From NCBI GenBank assembly GCA_945643635.1, contig CALZFC010000100.1, positions 608,501 through 672,500 of the forward strand: a stretch of 64,000 nt of DNA. The letters run 5' to 3'. The notes beneath the pieces were generated by a model. That model ran no database searches. It was not told the origin of the DNA and worked only from the letters and a program-made list of their open reading frames with translations. Positions 1 through 13,000 of the stretch are shown piece after piece. A program made the translations under genes and the position numbers. Numbering within the stretch: position 1 is the first letter of the stretch; every line of letters begins with the position of its first letter. This DNA comes from Allodiplogaster sudhausi (Eukaryota; Nematoda; Chromadorea; Rhabditida; Diplogasteridae).

Positions 1-1178
1 CACAGCCTTATTCTTTTTGCATCAAAATTATGGGCTCTTTCGCCCTTTAGTCAGGCAAAAGTTTTTTTTTAGGAATAAAAAAAAATGGAGTTAGTTTCCT
101 GAGACACTTTAACACTCCTTTTCCTGACAACGGCATACGACAAAATGAACACGCGAACACTTTGAGCATTTCAGAGTAGATTGAATTTCAGAGGAAAAAG
201 ATTTAAAAGAAAAGGAAGAAAGGATAGGTAACGAAGTAAAAGCTCTGAAAAAGATGTGTTGCTGAGCAAGCAGAAAATTGGTTACACATATTTTTCGTTT
301 GAATGGCGCAACTGTGGTATCGATGAGGGGTTGAAAGGGGGGGGGAGGGTGTTGAGGGTGTGATCAAAGGGCGAGGGTGCGGCTAGGATAGTTAAGGTGA
401 TTCAGGGGGATTCAGATTCAGAGAGAGAGAGCATGAAAGAGAGTGAGAGAAAGAGAGGGAAAGGCTGAAATGTTTAGGGACAAAGAGGGTACAAGAGAGA
501 GAGAGTGAATGCAAAAGAAATGACTAGAGAAAAGACAGATGAAGAGCACTAAGAAAGAGGAATGGAAAAGTGAGAGGGCGTGGAAGAATACGAAGCCGGG
601 TCGGACCCGTGTGTGGCGGCCCAAGGAGATGAGCCAAAGTAGAGAGAGAGAGAGAGAGAGAGAGATTTTGAGAGATATTGTCCTCTCTGCCAATGGTAGC
701 GCTGTCGGTGTAATGCCATGGGAGAAAGGTGGGAGAGAATGAGAGGGAGGAAGAGAAAGAGAGACAGGGAGACAGAGTGAAAGACAGACACAAAGAGAGA
801 TAGATAGAGAGAGAAAACGAGCCACAGCTGTTAGTTTGGCTCTCACACTCTCGCAAGGCGTCTAATGGCTTCCAAGGGATGCCACCGACGTGGTAGAGGT
901 GAATGTCAGGACATACATATGCATGTCCAGAGGAGAAGTACATGTGTACATGTGTTTATGTTGCAAAAAAAACTTTGTTCAATCCGCAAACTATCGATTT
1001 GATAGAGTTTGTTGCTTGGCTACCTTGCGAAAATGCGTGAGTCCAATAGCCAGAACGATATGAATACGTATGTATATCTCTTTTTTCTTTATCGAATCAG
1101 ATGCAAAGATTGTTTATATAAATGTGAATATATAAATATGAATGTATATAAAACGTATATATAAATATGAATGTGATT
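1..1178. other. Intergenic; GA-rich simple repeat
   Basis: No gene is supported here. Bases 416-830 are strongly purine-rich on the plus strand, with a GA run near 640-664, and the Leu/Ser-rich reading frames opposite it are products of that repeat. Around 1085-1175 lie A/T-rich repeats of TATAAATATGAATG type. The region is downstream of the tryptophanyl-tRNA synthetase gene. Confidence 0.7.
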
Positions 1179-4033
1179 CTAGCGAGACACGCTGCTATCT
1201 TGTGGGTTAGATGACATGTAGTTGAGCGGTCTGACAGCCATGAATTGATCGACGGTGTCGTCGGTGATGCACGCTCTTCTGCTCTGAATCTCAGCGACGA
1301 CACCTGCGACCAGCTCAATCGCACGTTTCTTCAGCTCGCCCGTAAGCATTCGTCCAGTCGTGTAGGCCTGATATGGAAAGTGGACATTTTTTTTAATTCT
1401 TCAAAATATGTTCATAAGTAATAAGTGAGGATTTCTTCCAGAAATAACTCACTTGTTCTCGTGTCGGTAATATTAGTCTCAAGGAAGAAAAAACAAAACA
1501 ATTTCCATTTATGTATGTATGTAATTACTCTAAATATGTAAGTAATACATATGTATATGTTGTATGTATGTTTCTTTCCAGAAATAAATCACACTTGCTC
1601 GTGACGGTGAAAAAGAAAACAATATCCATGTATGTATGTATGTAAGTACAAGGATACGTATCCGAATTGATGCTTGAACCAACCTCTCTAATCTTTTCGA
1701 GCTCGATGTCGTCCTCGAGGAAGTACGTGAGGAATTGAAAGGAGACGTCAACGTCGCAGTCGCCTCCTCTCAGTCGATGCTCGTCGACACTCTCGCGTCC
1801 GCCCGAGAAGGCGTATCGGTTGATCTGAAGGAGAAATCAGTTAATTCTGCGTATATCATCAGGAAAATATCTTTATTCGATTAATATGTGTAACAACTAT
1901 TCTTAATATCATTATTATTAACTATTTTACTCTATTTTCTGCTATTATCATTATTGCATATTAATTACTTTATTCCAAATTTATTTCTACCTTATTCTTG
2001 ATCTGCGCCTTGGTGTCGCTGATGTAGACGCAGCTGCGTGGATCTGAAGCGGACATCTTGCCGGCGGCGCCCTGGAGAGCGGGCAGGAACTTGGAGCAGA
2101 GCAGCGACGGCTTCGGGAAGCGAAGGCGGGGCGCGACGTCGCGTGTGAGGCGAAAGTAGGGGTCCTATACGAGGAAATTTTTTTTTCTTTTTGAGATTAT
2201 AATAATTGCATATATTTGCAGATAGAAAGAAGAGAAGAGATATGATAGCAGTGTTGATGAATCCCTCGGCCATACTCTCAGCCCCACTCCACATCTTTCA
2301 TTAGTTGCATTTGACCGAACATTTCCTTTATATATTTGTGATATCACATCGAAATATTATTGATATGCACGATAATTAATTAATTATTTATTTATTTAAT
2401 AGCCAAAACCCACCTGGTCGATACCGCATGGAACGAGGCACGGAACGTCAGTTCGGCCTCCGAAAATGTGCGGAAACGAGGATGAGAAGCATGGGACGAC
2501 TTGGACGGCAGGAAATGCGGCCTAAGGTATGGTCATATCGTTTTGAGAATTAGAGAGCCCAATGATATACGTGCCTTTCCGAAGGGATCATCGCCTGCAC
2601 AGCCGAAAATGGCGCGCGCTTGATTACACGTCACGACGCGCCACACCTTGACGATGTTCTCGTAGAAGGCTGTGCTGTAATTGAGGAGGCCGATAGCTTC
2701 TTGGCCGTGGGATGTCCAGAAGGAATACAGAAAGAAATAGAAAAGATGAAGTTGAAGAGAAAAAGTGGGAGAATTGATCAAGCAAGATAATCATTCTCTA
2801 CTACAAGTGGACCCGCCCGCAAGACAATGTATAAAAAAAACATAAGCACTGCCCTCCGCTTATTTCACTAATATTGATCTCATTATCTTTGACACGAAAC
2901 AAATTAATAAACTCTTATAGATTTAAAAAGAAAAATCATGCATAAATAATCCGCGTACAGCTTTCCACTCTCTCATACCACATGTAGTCCATGTCGGTGA
3001 AGATGAACGTCTTGTCGATGTCCAGTCCGAGCGCGATGATATCCTTGATGTTCTCGCGTGCCATCTTCTTAACCTCGTCGACCTTGAGTCCTCGCCACAT
3101 ATACTTTTCATCGTCAGTGATCTTAATTTTTTGTTTTTATTTTTTTATTTTATTATATTTTTTATTCATTTATTTTTTAATCCTTTTCATATCTCTGATA
3201 TCATGTAATTAATCAATGTAAAAAACGAAACCTGAATAATTAGCGGAACTTTGAAGACGTCTTGAAGCCATTTAGTGATCATGAAAGGCACGAGATGGCC
3301 AAGATGGAGCGAGCCGGACGAGGGACCGCGTCCCGTGTAGAGATAGAAGGGCTGCTGCCCCTCGAAGCGGTCGAGGATGGCCTCGAGATCTCTGTAATTG
3401 CCCAATCTATCGACATTGTTAGGCACTTTCTTTCCCCATTAGACTACGGTTGATTTGTAGTAAATTTGGCTTGTATAACATGCTTGGAAGATGAACACGA
3501 ATTTTTTTTCATTCAAAGTATTCTTTTTTCATCTTTTAAAAGCCGCGGTGATGTTCACTAGAATGAAAATGTTTGTTATGGTAATATTATTATCAGCCGC
3601 GATGTATAGATGTGTGCAAACCTGTGGGCAAAGAAGAGCCCTCGTCGAATCATGGGATGGAGTGAGCGGCCAGTGAGTCTCTCGAAACGCGCTCTTAGCT
3701 CCGTAGAAATTAGACGGCAGCCGAATCGATCTGAAATAGAAGTATGCAAAAAAATTATTGCTAATTTAATCGCCTTATTGAAACCCAGTCAACTTCAATT
3801 TTGACAAAGATGAAATTTTATTATTATTAAAAATACATACATATTGTATATATCTGTATCTATACTATTGATTACTGACTAATAAGCTTATCATAGTCGA
3901 CACCGGCGGCTGTTGATGCGGCTACGTTCCATGGTGTGATGTCATCTTCGGACTGGTTGGTGGCCTCTCCATTCGCATGAGTCTCACTTGATATCTTGCT
4001 CTCTTCTTCACTCTGATCTTTCGACTCAACCAT
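1179..4033 (-). CDS. wars-1: Cytosolic tryptophanyl-tRNA synthetase
   Basis: Class I aminoacyl-tRNA synthetase that charges tRNA-Trp in the cytoplasm. Exons in transcript order: 4033-3880, 3730-3622, 3391-3232, 3121-2979, 2674-2575, 2521-2414, 2164-1991, 1824-1684, 1367-1179. They total 1,278 nt, 425 residues plus stop, and every junction keeps phase. The ATP-binding HIGH-type motif reads HLGH (about residues 117-120) after [10 protein letters not shown], and the second signature reads KMSAS (about 294-298). Other family blocks are PWNVAAS near the N-terminus, [13 protein letters not shown] and MLTGELKKR near the C-terminus. The N-terminus is short and acidic with no WHEP domain, so it is shorter than the vertebrate enzyme. 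The start is the ATG 16 nt after an acceptor-like TTTTTAG. The intron at 2522-2574 needs a GC donor (AAG/GCACGT). Identity is secure; single splice sites are inferred. Confidence 0.96.
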
Positions 4034-5711
4034 TTCTGCCACGCGAATTCTAAAAATGGCCAATTGTATTGAATAAAAACGCAAAAAAAATACTTGTTTA
4101 TTTCAGTTATTTGAAATAACAACTAACGACCCTTATCTTTGGCTGAAACAAAGCAGTTGAATAAATATTTCCATGTTCGTTTATAAGACATCAGTGAACA
4201 AACAAAGTACAGATCGGGTCATGTGATTAAATGTGGAACACAGTAAAGATCACGATATGAAGTTATTCGGAATGAGTGCAAAAAACAGATGGCAGTTCAA
4301 TAGTTATTAATTTTAAGACATATAGCTTAAAGAAGCAGTATCATAGAAGTGGTAGTGCATTGAATGATAAATAATAAGATGAAAAGCACCTTTCCCGTGA
4401 AAGATAAGAGTGAAATGCAATGGCAGCAGCTCTATACTGGTTCAGTTGCACTCTATCACCATTTCCTTCTCTCTCCCACTCTCCATTGCACTCTATCACT
4501 TTCGCGTCTAATTATTTCTCTCTCACTCTATAAACTTACTCTACACTCTCGTTCTTTATCTGTATCTCTTGATCTTTCTCTCCATCTCTCTCTCTTTCTC
4601 CCACTCTCGGTCAAAAGTCATATTTCACCGCCGTCGTGGGTGGTTACATCAGGTTATCGAAATAGTGCAGGAAACAAATTGTAATGCAAATTGGAAGTCA
4701 ATCCGATCATTCAGCGAAAATAATGCAAACGAATCGTTTTTTTTAGATCGTGCATACCAACTCTAACAACTTCGTTTTAAGTTTTAATCCTTGCGTAAAG
4801 ACCGCAATTATAGTTTGAAATTAGCTTTCATCAATTTCTGGTGAACACCAAGGGTTTAGATAGTCGCCTTTAAAATACTTTTGCAATTATATTTGAAATT
4901 AAATTTGAGTGCTATATTAAGTAACTTTTGGTATATTATTTACATGTTTAACTTTTTATTCACATATCGTGCCAATGTGTTGATGAATTGTATTATCTTT
5001 CGCAATGACTGAAGAGCATCATTCTATGATAAAATTAGTCAAAGGATTAATGGACCCGCCAGCAGTTGAACACCCTAGAATTCGCTCAAAAAGGAATAGT
5101 TACAATTTGACATGAGGAAGCGGCGATCGGTCTTTTTTACACAACCATCTTATTATAGAGACATGGGTCGAAAAGCAATTCTAATGGTGTATAATGGACT
5201 GCTTCTAGTGTCCTTTGCACAACTTTGAATAGTTCTTGGCTAATCAAAAGTACATTGTAGAACTGAATCAAATCGATGGAGATAGCATGGAGTTACAAAT
5301 GGATATGTTAGAGTAATCGTCATAAATCATTAATATTTTAAAAGTTAATAATGTGCAGAAAGAGTATATATGTAATTATCATAAACGTAATGCGCATGGA
5401 ATGCCTTGTATATGAATAAAAATAATAAGAATGGTAATCAATGCCGGATTTTTTCACCAGGATACATCACAGCAATTCGAAATGCAGCATTGAATTCACC
5501 TAATGTAAATAATAAATTTCTAGTACAATAGATAGATATGTAAATTGTCAATAAAACTGAGTGAGATTGTGATTGTTTCGGCAAGAGGCTTCATCTGTTG
5601 ATGCAATTAGAGTTGAGCAAAATGAAATGACGTCCATTTACATATGCGTCATTGAAAAGTCGTCGTCGATCACCTTAAAATGTGAGATTTTTTAGATCTC
5701 ACTGGAGTATT
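4034..5711. other. Intergenic region
   Basis: No convincing exon is seen on either strand. A CT-rich stretch lies at about 4470-4612, and A/T-rich sequence fills the rest. It holds the putative 5' region of the tryptophanyl-tRNA synthetase gene, including an acceptor-like TTTTTAG at about 4050, and the 3' flank of the cysteine-synthase cassette. Confidence 0.6.
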
Positions 5712-7168
5712 TTAGGTACTGAAAAAGGGTGTTTTTTTTTTCAAAAAAAAAAAATAACCATTTGGCCAGTAAACGTTCAAAGTAATCTCAAATTGGTGTG
5801 GTTTTAATCTGGCGAGGCTTTCTTCGAGTGTTTCCGTCTTCATGTTAATCGCTTCTTCGCGTAAGCTATTGTAGAGAGATGAGCTTCTGCAAGTTGTGAG
5901 AATTATTTACACTAGTTTGTGTTCATTCTCAGAAGAGCCAGTCATGTCACGGAAAGTCACTATTTGGCAACTTGTATCGCTTGTCTTTCAGCACTGACAG
6001 ATATCGTGTCGAGAAAATGGCGCGAATTCAAAAATGAGTTTTTGACAACTGACAGATATCGCTCACCACCAGATGGAAGGACGGTGACGATGACCTTGCC
6101 GGCCATCTCGGGTCGACACGCCACGCGAACCGCAGCGCATACGTTGGCGCCCGAAGATACGCCTAATAACAGGATTTCATCGGGGGCTTTGCAGAAATCG
6201 GCCAACTCCTATATAACACCAATCCTACATATCAAAAATTATACAATTGTATTCTAAATGCGAGTTCATGTTTTCATAATTATTTCTTTTCTTCTTTGAT
6301 TTTCTCTCTTAAATTAGCCACAACAACGACAGCAACAACCAAAACCCTGTTTGATTTAGGGCTCGCTTACCAACGAGAAGACCCTCGTCATAGGTGAGTC
6401 GTCGGGCGAACATGACCGCCTCGTCGGTGTGCACACGGAAGATCTCGTCGATCAGCGACATGTCGAGGATGGACGGCCGGAAGCCGGCGCCGATGCCTTT
6501 TTAAAGATAAATTCATAATTTAAATTAGCACAGGGCAAATTGTTTTATTGTTTTTTTTATTTTTCATTCGGCTGTTTTAATATAAAATAACACAGGGACA
6601 CCATAGTTGTGGTCCATGATCGCAAACATGATTTAATGAAGACAACAACATCAATTGGGCCAAGAATGGCGCTGTTATTTATGTCCAGAAAAGGCAATTG
6701 CGTATATGAAAGAAAGCTCGAATGAAAGTAGCATAAGCACATTAAAATGTGAGTCAATCTAAAAATAAGCTAAGTTATAAACCGACATATGCAAGTATGT
6801 ACATACCTTGAATACCATGCGGGCCGATCGGGAGGCCGCTGAGCGCTGAGGCCTCTTCGGGCTCGACCGCATATATCTGAAAAGGAGAACAACTATCTAA
6901 CAGTAATTCTGTAATATTTATCTTCGTAATGTAGTGAAAGTTACTTATTCCTTTGCTAACTGTAACATAACATGTAACCTTCAACTTTGCTTACAGTAAC
7001 CTGTTCTTTTACCTACAGTAACCTATTCGTTGCTTACAGTAGCCCATTCGTTTGTCTACAGGAACCTATTCTGTTAATTACCTTGAGATTCGGGTTCCTC
7101 TCTCGGAGGTACCGACCGGCTCCTGTGAGAGTGCCGCCAGTGCCGACGCCAAAGACAACGGCGTCCAC
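5712..7168 (-). CDS. Second copy of cysteine-synthase exons 7-11 (3' cassette)
   Basis: Five exons homologous to exons 7-11 of the complete gene upstream: 7168-7082, 6876-6807, 6496-6371, 6162-6054, 5886-5712. The first four have exactly the same lengths (87, 70, 126, 109) and phases as their counterparts. They encode the [15 protein letters not shown] phosphate-binding block, the [10 protein letters not shown] loop, the [17 protein letters not shown] block and [13 protein letters not shown]. Many differences from the other copy are silent third-position changes, so the frame looks selected. No copy of exons 1-6, which hold the PLP lysine and the substrate loop, was found between 7169 and 10053. 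The last exon has lost the stop used by the other copy and reads 20-odd residues further, through a homopolymer, to a TAA at 5712-5714. It is either an alternative terminal cassette of the gene at 10054-13100 or a 5'-truncated paralogue. Confidence 0.8.
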
Positions 7169-7989
7169 CTCAACAACGAAGAAAACACTATTGTATACTT
7201 CGTCATATGCGCACATCAATTGGAGCTTAAAGGACCTGAATAGAGAGAGTGTGTGAGAGATAGAGATAGAAAGCGACCATACTCGGAGCGCCGCGGCAAA
7301 ATGCGAGATCTCAGATCTCTCCCCTTTCGCTCGCTCTGCACTCGCCGCGTCATCCTGTTTGGCCGATTGTGAGAAAAGTCGCAAACATGCTCGGCAAGTG
7401 GCGAACGTGCCAAAACGCAAAATTTTTCAGCTCTAATTAGGTTAAGAGCTCTCATTATCTACGTCCTTCTCAGGTTCTCGCTCTCTCTCTCTCTCTCTCT
7501 CATTCTCTCAGTTTCTTTAGTTTCTGCTCTCTCGAGCGGTTGTGGCCGAGCGAGCTCCTCTTTTTCCGCTTCCGCTTCTCATTTATTCTGCTAATTTGCT
7601 CACGGTTAATGACGCGCCAAGATCTGTACCAAGAATAGCAAATGACGAGTTCTTAGGATTTCAAGGCAAGTCTTGGGTGCGGGAAACAAGTTTTCCTTGC
7701 CAGGAACAAGCAATGAAACGAACAAAATGCACGTTCGAGTCCATCCAAACATTTACAAAGAGTCAGAATTGAATTGAACGCCATTGGAAGTCGATTAATT
7801 TAACATTTAAAGGAGAAAAAGTATTCGAATTGCCGCGTAGGAGCATTCTCAGCCGCGCGTTTAATCTGTCCAAAGTTTGTAACATGTTATGAACGCTTGT
7901 TCGCAACATTGGTGTTGTTGTCACAGGCTGAGAACAAGCTGGAAACATTCGAAGCTCATCACATTCTAACAAACCTATGCAAAGATTTT

Positions 7990-8060
7990 GTTGGCGCAGG
8001 GATTCGAACCCTTGACTTGCAAACTGTAACGCAGTCCCTTACCCACTAGACCACACTGCT
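7990..8060 (-). pseudogene. tRNA-like sequence, probably a tRNA pseudogene
   Basis: Read on the minus strand it has a good A box (TGGTCTAGTGG) and a perfect B box (GGTTCGAATCC) with about tRNA spacing and a total of about 71 nt. The 5' seven bases (AGCAGTG) do not pair with the 3' seven (CGCCAAC), the anticodon arm can only be drawn with wobble pairs, a C would sit at position 33 if the anticodon is GUU, and no T4 terminator follows. A decayed tRNA or a tRNA-derived element fits better than a working tRNA. Confidence 0.55.
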
Positions 8061-9844
8061 ACTTGGGAACGGCCCTGCTGGAGCAGCATACAATCTTTGC
8101 CCTATCGGAAACCAATATATTTTCTCCTACCTGACAATGAACGAGAAAACATTTTAACATATATTTTCGGACTTTAGCTTTCTAGAAAATAGTTCGCCTA
8201 AATCCGTCGCCCTCATGGATAGACCGTTGCCTTCTAGATTTCTAATGAAACATTTTTAGAGTGAAATATTATTGTGTCTAATATGGTGTTTAAAAAACAG
8301 TTTGTGCAAATTTTGGTGCTTCCCATTGTGCGAAGGCCAAATCAGGCTCATATTGTACTTCCTTGGACAATATCATATACTCTTATGTTAAATTGAGAAT
8401 CTCGACGTGCAATAGCAGCGAATTTATCAAAAAAACAAGATAGCTAACAAGGGAATGGTCTGACGGTAAGGTGACGGATTGCAATGAAATGTGGTTTCCC
8501 TGAAAGCTGAAGTCCTAAAATATATGGAAAAGTGAAAACTTTTTGCCCGTTCGGTCTTAGTACCCAGAAATAAATCGATAAAAATCTACCTCCCGGTAAG
8601 GCTTGTAACGCCCTCGCTTCAACGCCCGGCCAACTGCATCCTCATAGAGGAGCATCTTTGAGTCGTTGGTTTACCAAATAGCCTCGATCCATGAGTGCAA
8701 CCGACACTAGACGGATTTTTCGACAGCGAAGAAGACATTTCGGCTAGGCGGAGGGAGGGGGGCAGAGGGGGAGGCAGGCAGCGAGCGGCGACATCTTTTT
8801 TTCTCTGCCCAGTGCTATTTCGTTGGTGACGAGCAAAAGCACACCGGAGCAGCTTTTGCTCGCCACAACCTGCGTCTCCATCTTTGCGTTGTCTCTACAT
8901 TTTCGTGCTTGTTCTGACCAAGTGACCACTTCAGAAGTTCGAAACAGGAAGTGCACACAAGCGATAAAGTGATCACAAGCTGGATACATGTTCGGAACAC
9001 ATGTGTATTAAGATAGGCTGGAACAGTGCCAATTCTTTTGTTTCGAACATGTTTCAAACAAGATTGTTTTGAACATGTTTCAAACTTTAGACAGATTAAA
9101 GGCGCGGCAGGTTTTTTTTCGCAGGCCGCAATTACACAACCACGCTGAGGTCAAATAGAAAGCTCGAATGAGAGTGCGAGCGGCCGTGTCAATTTGAAAT
9201 ATCATATAATTTTTCGGTGATCGCCTCCTTGAAATGCTCTGACAAATTTAAGAGTACATATGCAAAATATGCATGAATGAATGTATAAATTTTCCACAGC
9301 TGACACCTATATATATCAAGCAATATTCATAAAGTGAATACTACGCATGCATGTATGTATTGATAGATTATGTACACATTTCAATCTACATTGTGATTAA
9401 TTATTTACAACAAAGAATAACTAATATACAAATTTGAGATTGCATGATTATCATAATGATTTAAGAGGTAAAATGGCATGGCGTATAAAGCAAAGTAATC
9501 CAATACTAATAGGCGCTAACAATTAGAAATTAAATGGAAACATATTAGTATTTTGTGAGTTTGGCAACAAATGTCAGAAAAAGTTAAATACAATTAGCAT
9601 CACTTTTTTAGGCGCTTCAGTTAAACAGGCAAACTGCACAAATATTATATTGACAAATATGTATATCAAAGTTGAATGAGATTGTTCAATTCGGCAAGAG
9701 ATGTCATTTTCATCGTCTGTGGAAGTGAATGTCGGATATGTTCAGGACAATCCCTCCTTGTGTTTCGTCTTCTTTTTCACATATGTGTCGTTGTGAAATC
9801 GTCCTCGATTACCTGCAGCATAGTAACATAGTAGTTCAGTCTAA

Positions 9845-10016
9845 CACACACAAAAATGTTGTTTGAAACAAACATTGTTTAGGGGCAAAACTGAAACAAT
9901 ATTGTTTGATATATGTATCAAACAATTTGTTTTAATTGTTTGATATATCAAATAATATTGTTTCAGTTTTTCCCCGAAATAATGTTTGTTTCAAACAACA
10001 TTTTTGTGTGTGTGTG
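9845..10016. repeat. Palindromic element (MITE-like hairpin)
   Basis: The arms are near-perfect inverted repeats that begin ACACACAAAAATGTTGTTTG and end with the reverse complement. The centre is built of repeated TTGTTTGATATA units. No reading frame is present. It lies just beyond the 3' end of the complete cysteine-synthase gene. Structure fits a small non-autonomous DNA transposon, but no second copy is in the window. Confidence 0.7.
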
Positions 10017-10053
10017 AACAATACTATAAATTATTAGAAACGAAAAGAATAGC

Positions 10054-13000
10054 TCAAACTTCGAATTGGAAGGGCTTGAGCTTGGCGAGACATTCCTCGA
10101 GCGTTTCAACTTTTAAGTTTATCGCCTCTTCACGTAGATTATTGTAGAGCGACGAGCTTCTGCAATGTAGTAAAATTCTTTTTTAATTATATTCTCATTT
10201 ATTAGGCACCTAAAATTTTGTTTATTTAAATTCAATGGTGGTGGAAAAAATGAAAAAAAAATTTTAGTAGAATATTCTTAAAGAAGAAAAACGATAAGAG
10301 ACGTGCTTCATTGCAGTTTGAATCGTTTGTCTTTCGGCACTGAAAGAAATCATGCCAGGCAAAATGGCGCGAATTCAAAAATGAGTTTTTGACAACTGAC
10401 AAATATCGCTCGCCTCCTGATGGCATCACGGTCACGATGACCTTGCCGGCCATCTCGGGTCGACATCCAACGCGAACCGCTGCGCATACGTTCGCGCCGG
10501 ATGAAATGCCTCAATTCGGAGATGCTTTTTTAAACTATTTTTTAAGGAATCGTAGATCTTTCTTGAAAATGTATTTGAAGGATTAGTTCACTTTCTTATT
10601 GCAATAAGCAAGAAATTGACCCGGTTCCATGAAACGCTCACCAACAAGAAGGCCCTGATTATACGTAAGACTGCGCGCGAACATGTTGGCCTCGTCGGTG
10701 TGCACGCGGAAGATCTCGTCGACCAGCGACATGTCAAGGATGGATGGCAGAAAGCCAGCGCCGAGGCCTTTAATTAGCAAAAAAAGTTATTTTTTTTGTT
10801 CCTTAATTTACAGCAAAAGTTCTTTGTTTCAGTTACATTAAAATAAGCCCGCAACGCGGTCGCAGCGGATTCCAGCAGCACACATGCTATCACATCAGAT
10901 GTGCACAGATCAACGGGGGGACGAAAATTCCATCACGAAATATATTTGGAACATAAAAGTCCTGAGCCCAAACCTTGAATGCCATGCGGGCCAATAGGGA
11001 GGCCGCTGAGAACGGCAGCTTCTTCTGGCTCGACTGCGTAGATCTGCAAATACAAAATAACTATTTTAAAAAATTTTCCCATAACACAAAAAGAATTAAT
11101 TTAATAACCCACGGAAAAAAAAGGAAAAAATTGGGTTTTATATACAATTTATAGAATTAAATAACAGATGCATCTGTATACTTTTAGTTGTTGCTTTACT
11201 CATTAACTTACCTTGAGATTCGGATTCATCTCTTTCAGGTATCTTCCAGCGCCCGTTAGCGTTCCGCCAGTTCCGACTCCGAAGACAACTGCGTCCACCT
11301 AAATGGAGCTGTCAGGCGCTTTTCTCTTACTAAATTTATGAGCCTATACAGATCAAGACATTCAGAACAATGCGACTCCTTTAAATGGCATATCAGCCCA
11401 ATCAATTCGGTCAGCAGATCAAACCTGTCCGCCAGTTTGGCGCCAAATTTCCGGCCCGGTCGTATCATAATGTACTTGAACATTGGCCGGATTATCGAAC
11501 TAAACATCATGTATTGCTCTAATTATAATTGTTAAATAAATTTTATTAGAAAAATGTGTGACTAAATGACAAGACTAAAGCAAGCGAACAGAAAAAAGAT
11601 GAAATATGGTAAAGTCGATGTTTCCACTGGCCTGTTGCAGAATGTACGAGTCGGGAATCTGGGCGCGGAGCAGAAGCGCCTTCTCGATCGAGCCACGCAT
11701 GCCCTTGTGGCCCTCGGTCACCACGACCACGGCGCCGTATGTCAGCAGGACGGTTCGCTTGAAACAATCCATACATTGAGCAGGGAATTACATGAGTATG
11801 TGATACACATAGAGAGATGTTAGGTGAGTCTATTCGTGGATGGTCATCATTGTGTTTCGTGCTATGTACAACGTGTATGTATGTATGTACTTTCTAGCGC
11901 TACCTATGATTCCCTATTTTCCTCTCTCTCTCTCACTCTCTCTGGCAGACAATTTCGATGCTCATGGTGTCTGGCATGCAGATGATGAGGCGGTAGCCAC
12001 GTGCGGCGGCAGCGAACGCGAGAGCGATGCCAGTGTTGCCAGAAGTCGCCTCGATCAGCGTCGTCTTGCCGGGCTTGATCTGCGAGGAGGAGGAGAGATA
12101 TTGCGGGGATGAGAGGCGGCAGAGAAAAAGAGAAAGGGGGACCGAGGGAGAGCAGGAAGGAGAAGGAGTGCGAGATGGGCCTATGATGAATAGAGGAACA
12201 GAGAAAAAGAGAGAGAGAGGGAGAGAGAGAGAGAGAGAGGGAGGGAGAGCAAGGAGATGAAGAGAGGAGGAAGATGATAACTACTAGAGAGTGAGAGGTT
12301 AGGAAGAAAATGACTAATGGAGAAAATAGCGTTAATAATGTTCGGAGAGCACAGTGAACGAGCACTCTTGCATGGAATGAGCTAGCACAAAGATTATTGC
12401 AAATTTTAGCACTGATAAGAAAGTTCCTCGGCGACGAGAATAATTTCAATGCGATTTCACTTGGAATTAGGATACGGAACAAAAATACTAACAATGGTGA
12501 GAAAACTAGTTGAAGTCGCAAAGAAACACTTGTTCTGAGGTGATGGTGAGCTGACACAGGTCAGGGAACTTTTTTTCTTATAATTTGATACGCGGCAACA
12601 TCCAAGCGACTTATGAAGTCGAAGAGCCAGAAACATACCCCTGCATACTTCTCCGCATGCTCGATCATCGCGACGCCTATTCGATCCTTGACACTGCACG
12701 CCGGATTCAAGTACTCCAGCTTGGCCACTGTAATCATCCGCGGACTTGTTAGCCAATAAGAGGAGAAAGACGACGTGAAATGCCAAAAACATGACTAGTA
12801 TGAGGTTTGATAAACTACAACTATATTATTGAATAAGTGGAGAAAGGACGACGAGGAAGAGGATTGTAATTCAGAAGTCAACGCACCTATTCTTGCCTTG
12901 CACTCGAAGGGTATCTTGATCAGATTCACCATAGGCGTTTTGCCAACGAGCTCGGTGGCGTTTTCGGCAATTTCGTCACTCCAACTTTAAAGGCAAAGGT

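Larger units (their letters stand above)
7169..10053. other. Non-coding stretch between the two cysteine-synthase 3' cassettes
   Basis: I searched for the missing first six exons of the downstream cassette and did not see them. The stretch holds a CT repeat at about 7479-7510, a tRNA-like sequence (7990-8060), a G-rich purine run near 8747-8785 and a palindrome (9845-10016). If exons 1-6 at 11425-13100 splice to the distal cassette, this is intron. Confidence 0.6.

Noticed and set aside
1530..1751. Possible extra exon of the tryptophanyl-tRNA synthetase
   Set aside because: Only its high-coordinate end is coding (exon 1824-1684); the rest is intron with TATG repeats.
2923..3111. Alternative frames within the tryptophanyl-tRNA synthetase exons
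   Set aside because: They are out of phase with the conserved synthetase frame.
5919..6257. 112-codon plus-strand frame
   Set aside because: It is antisense to exon 10 of the distal cysteine-synthase cassette.
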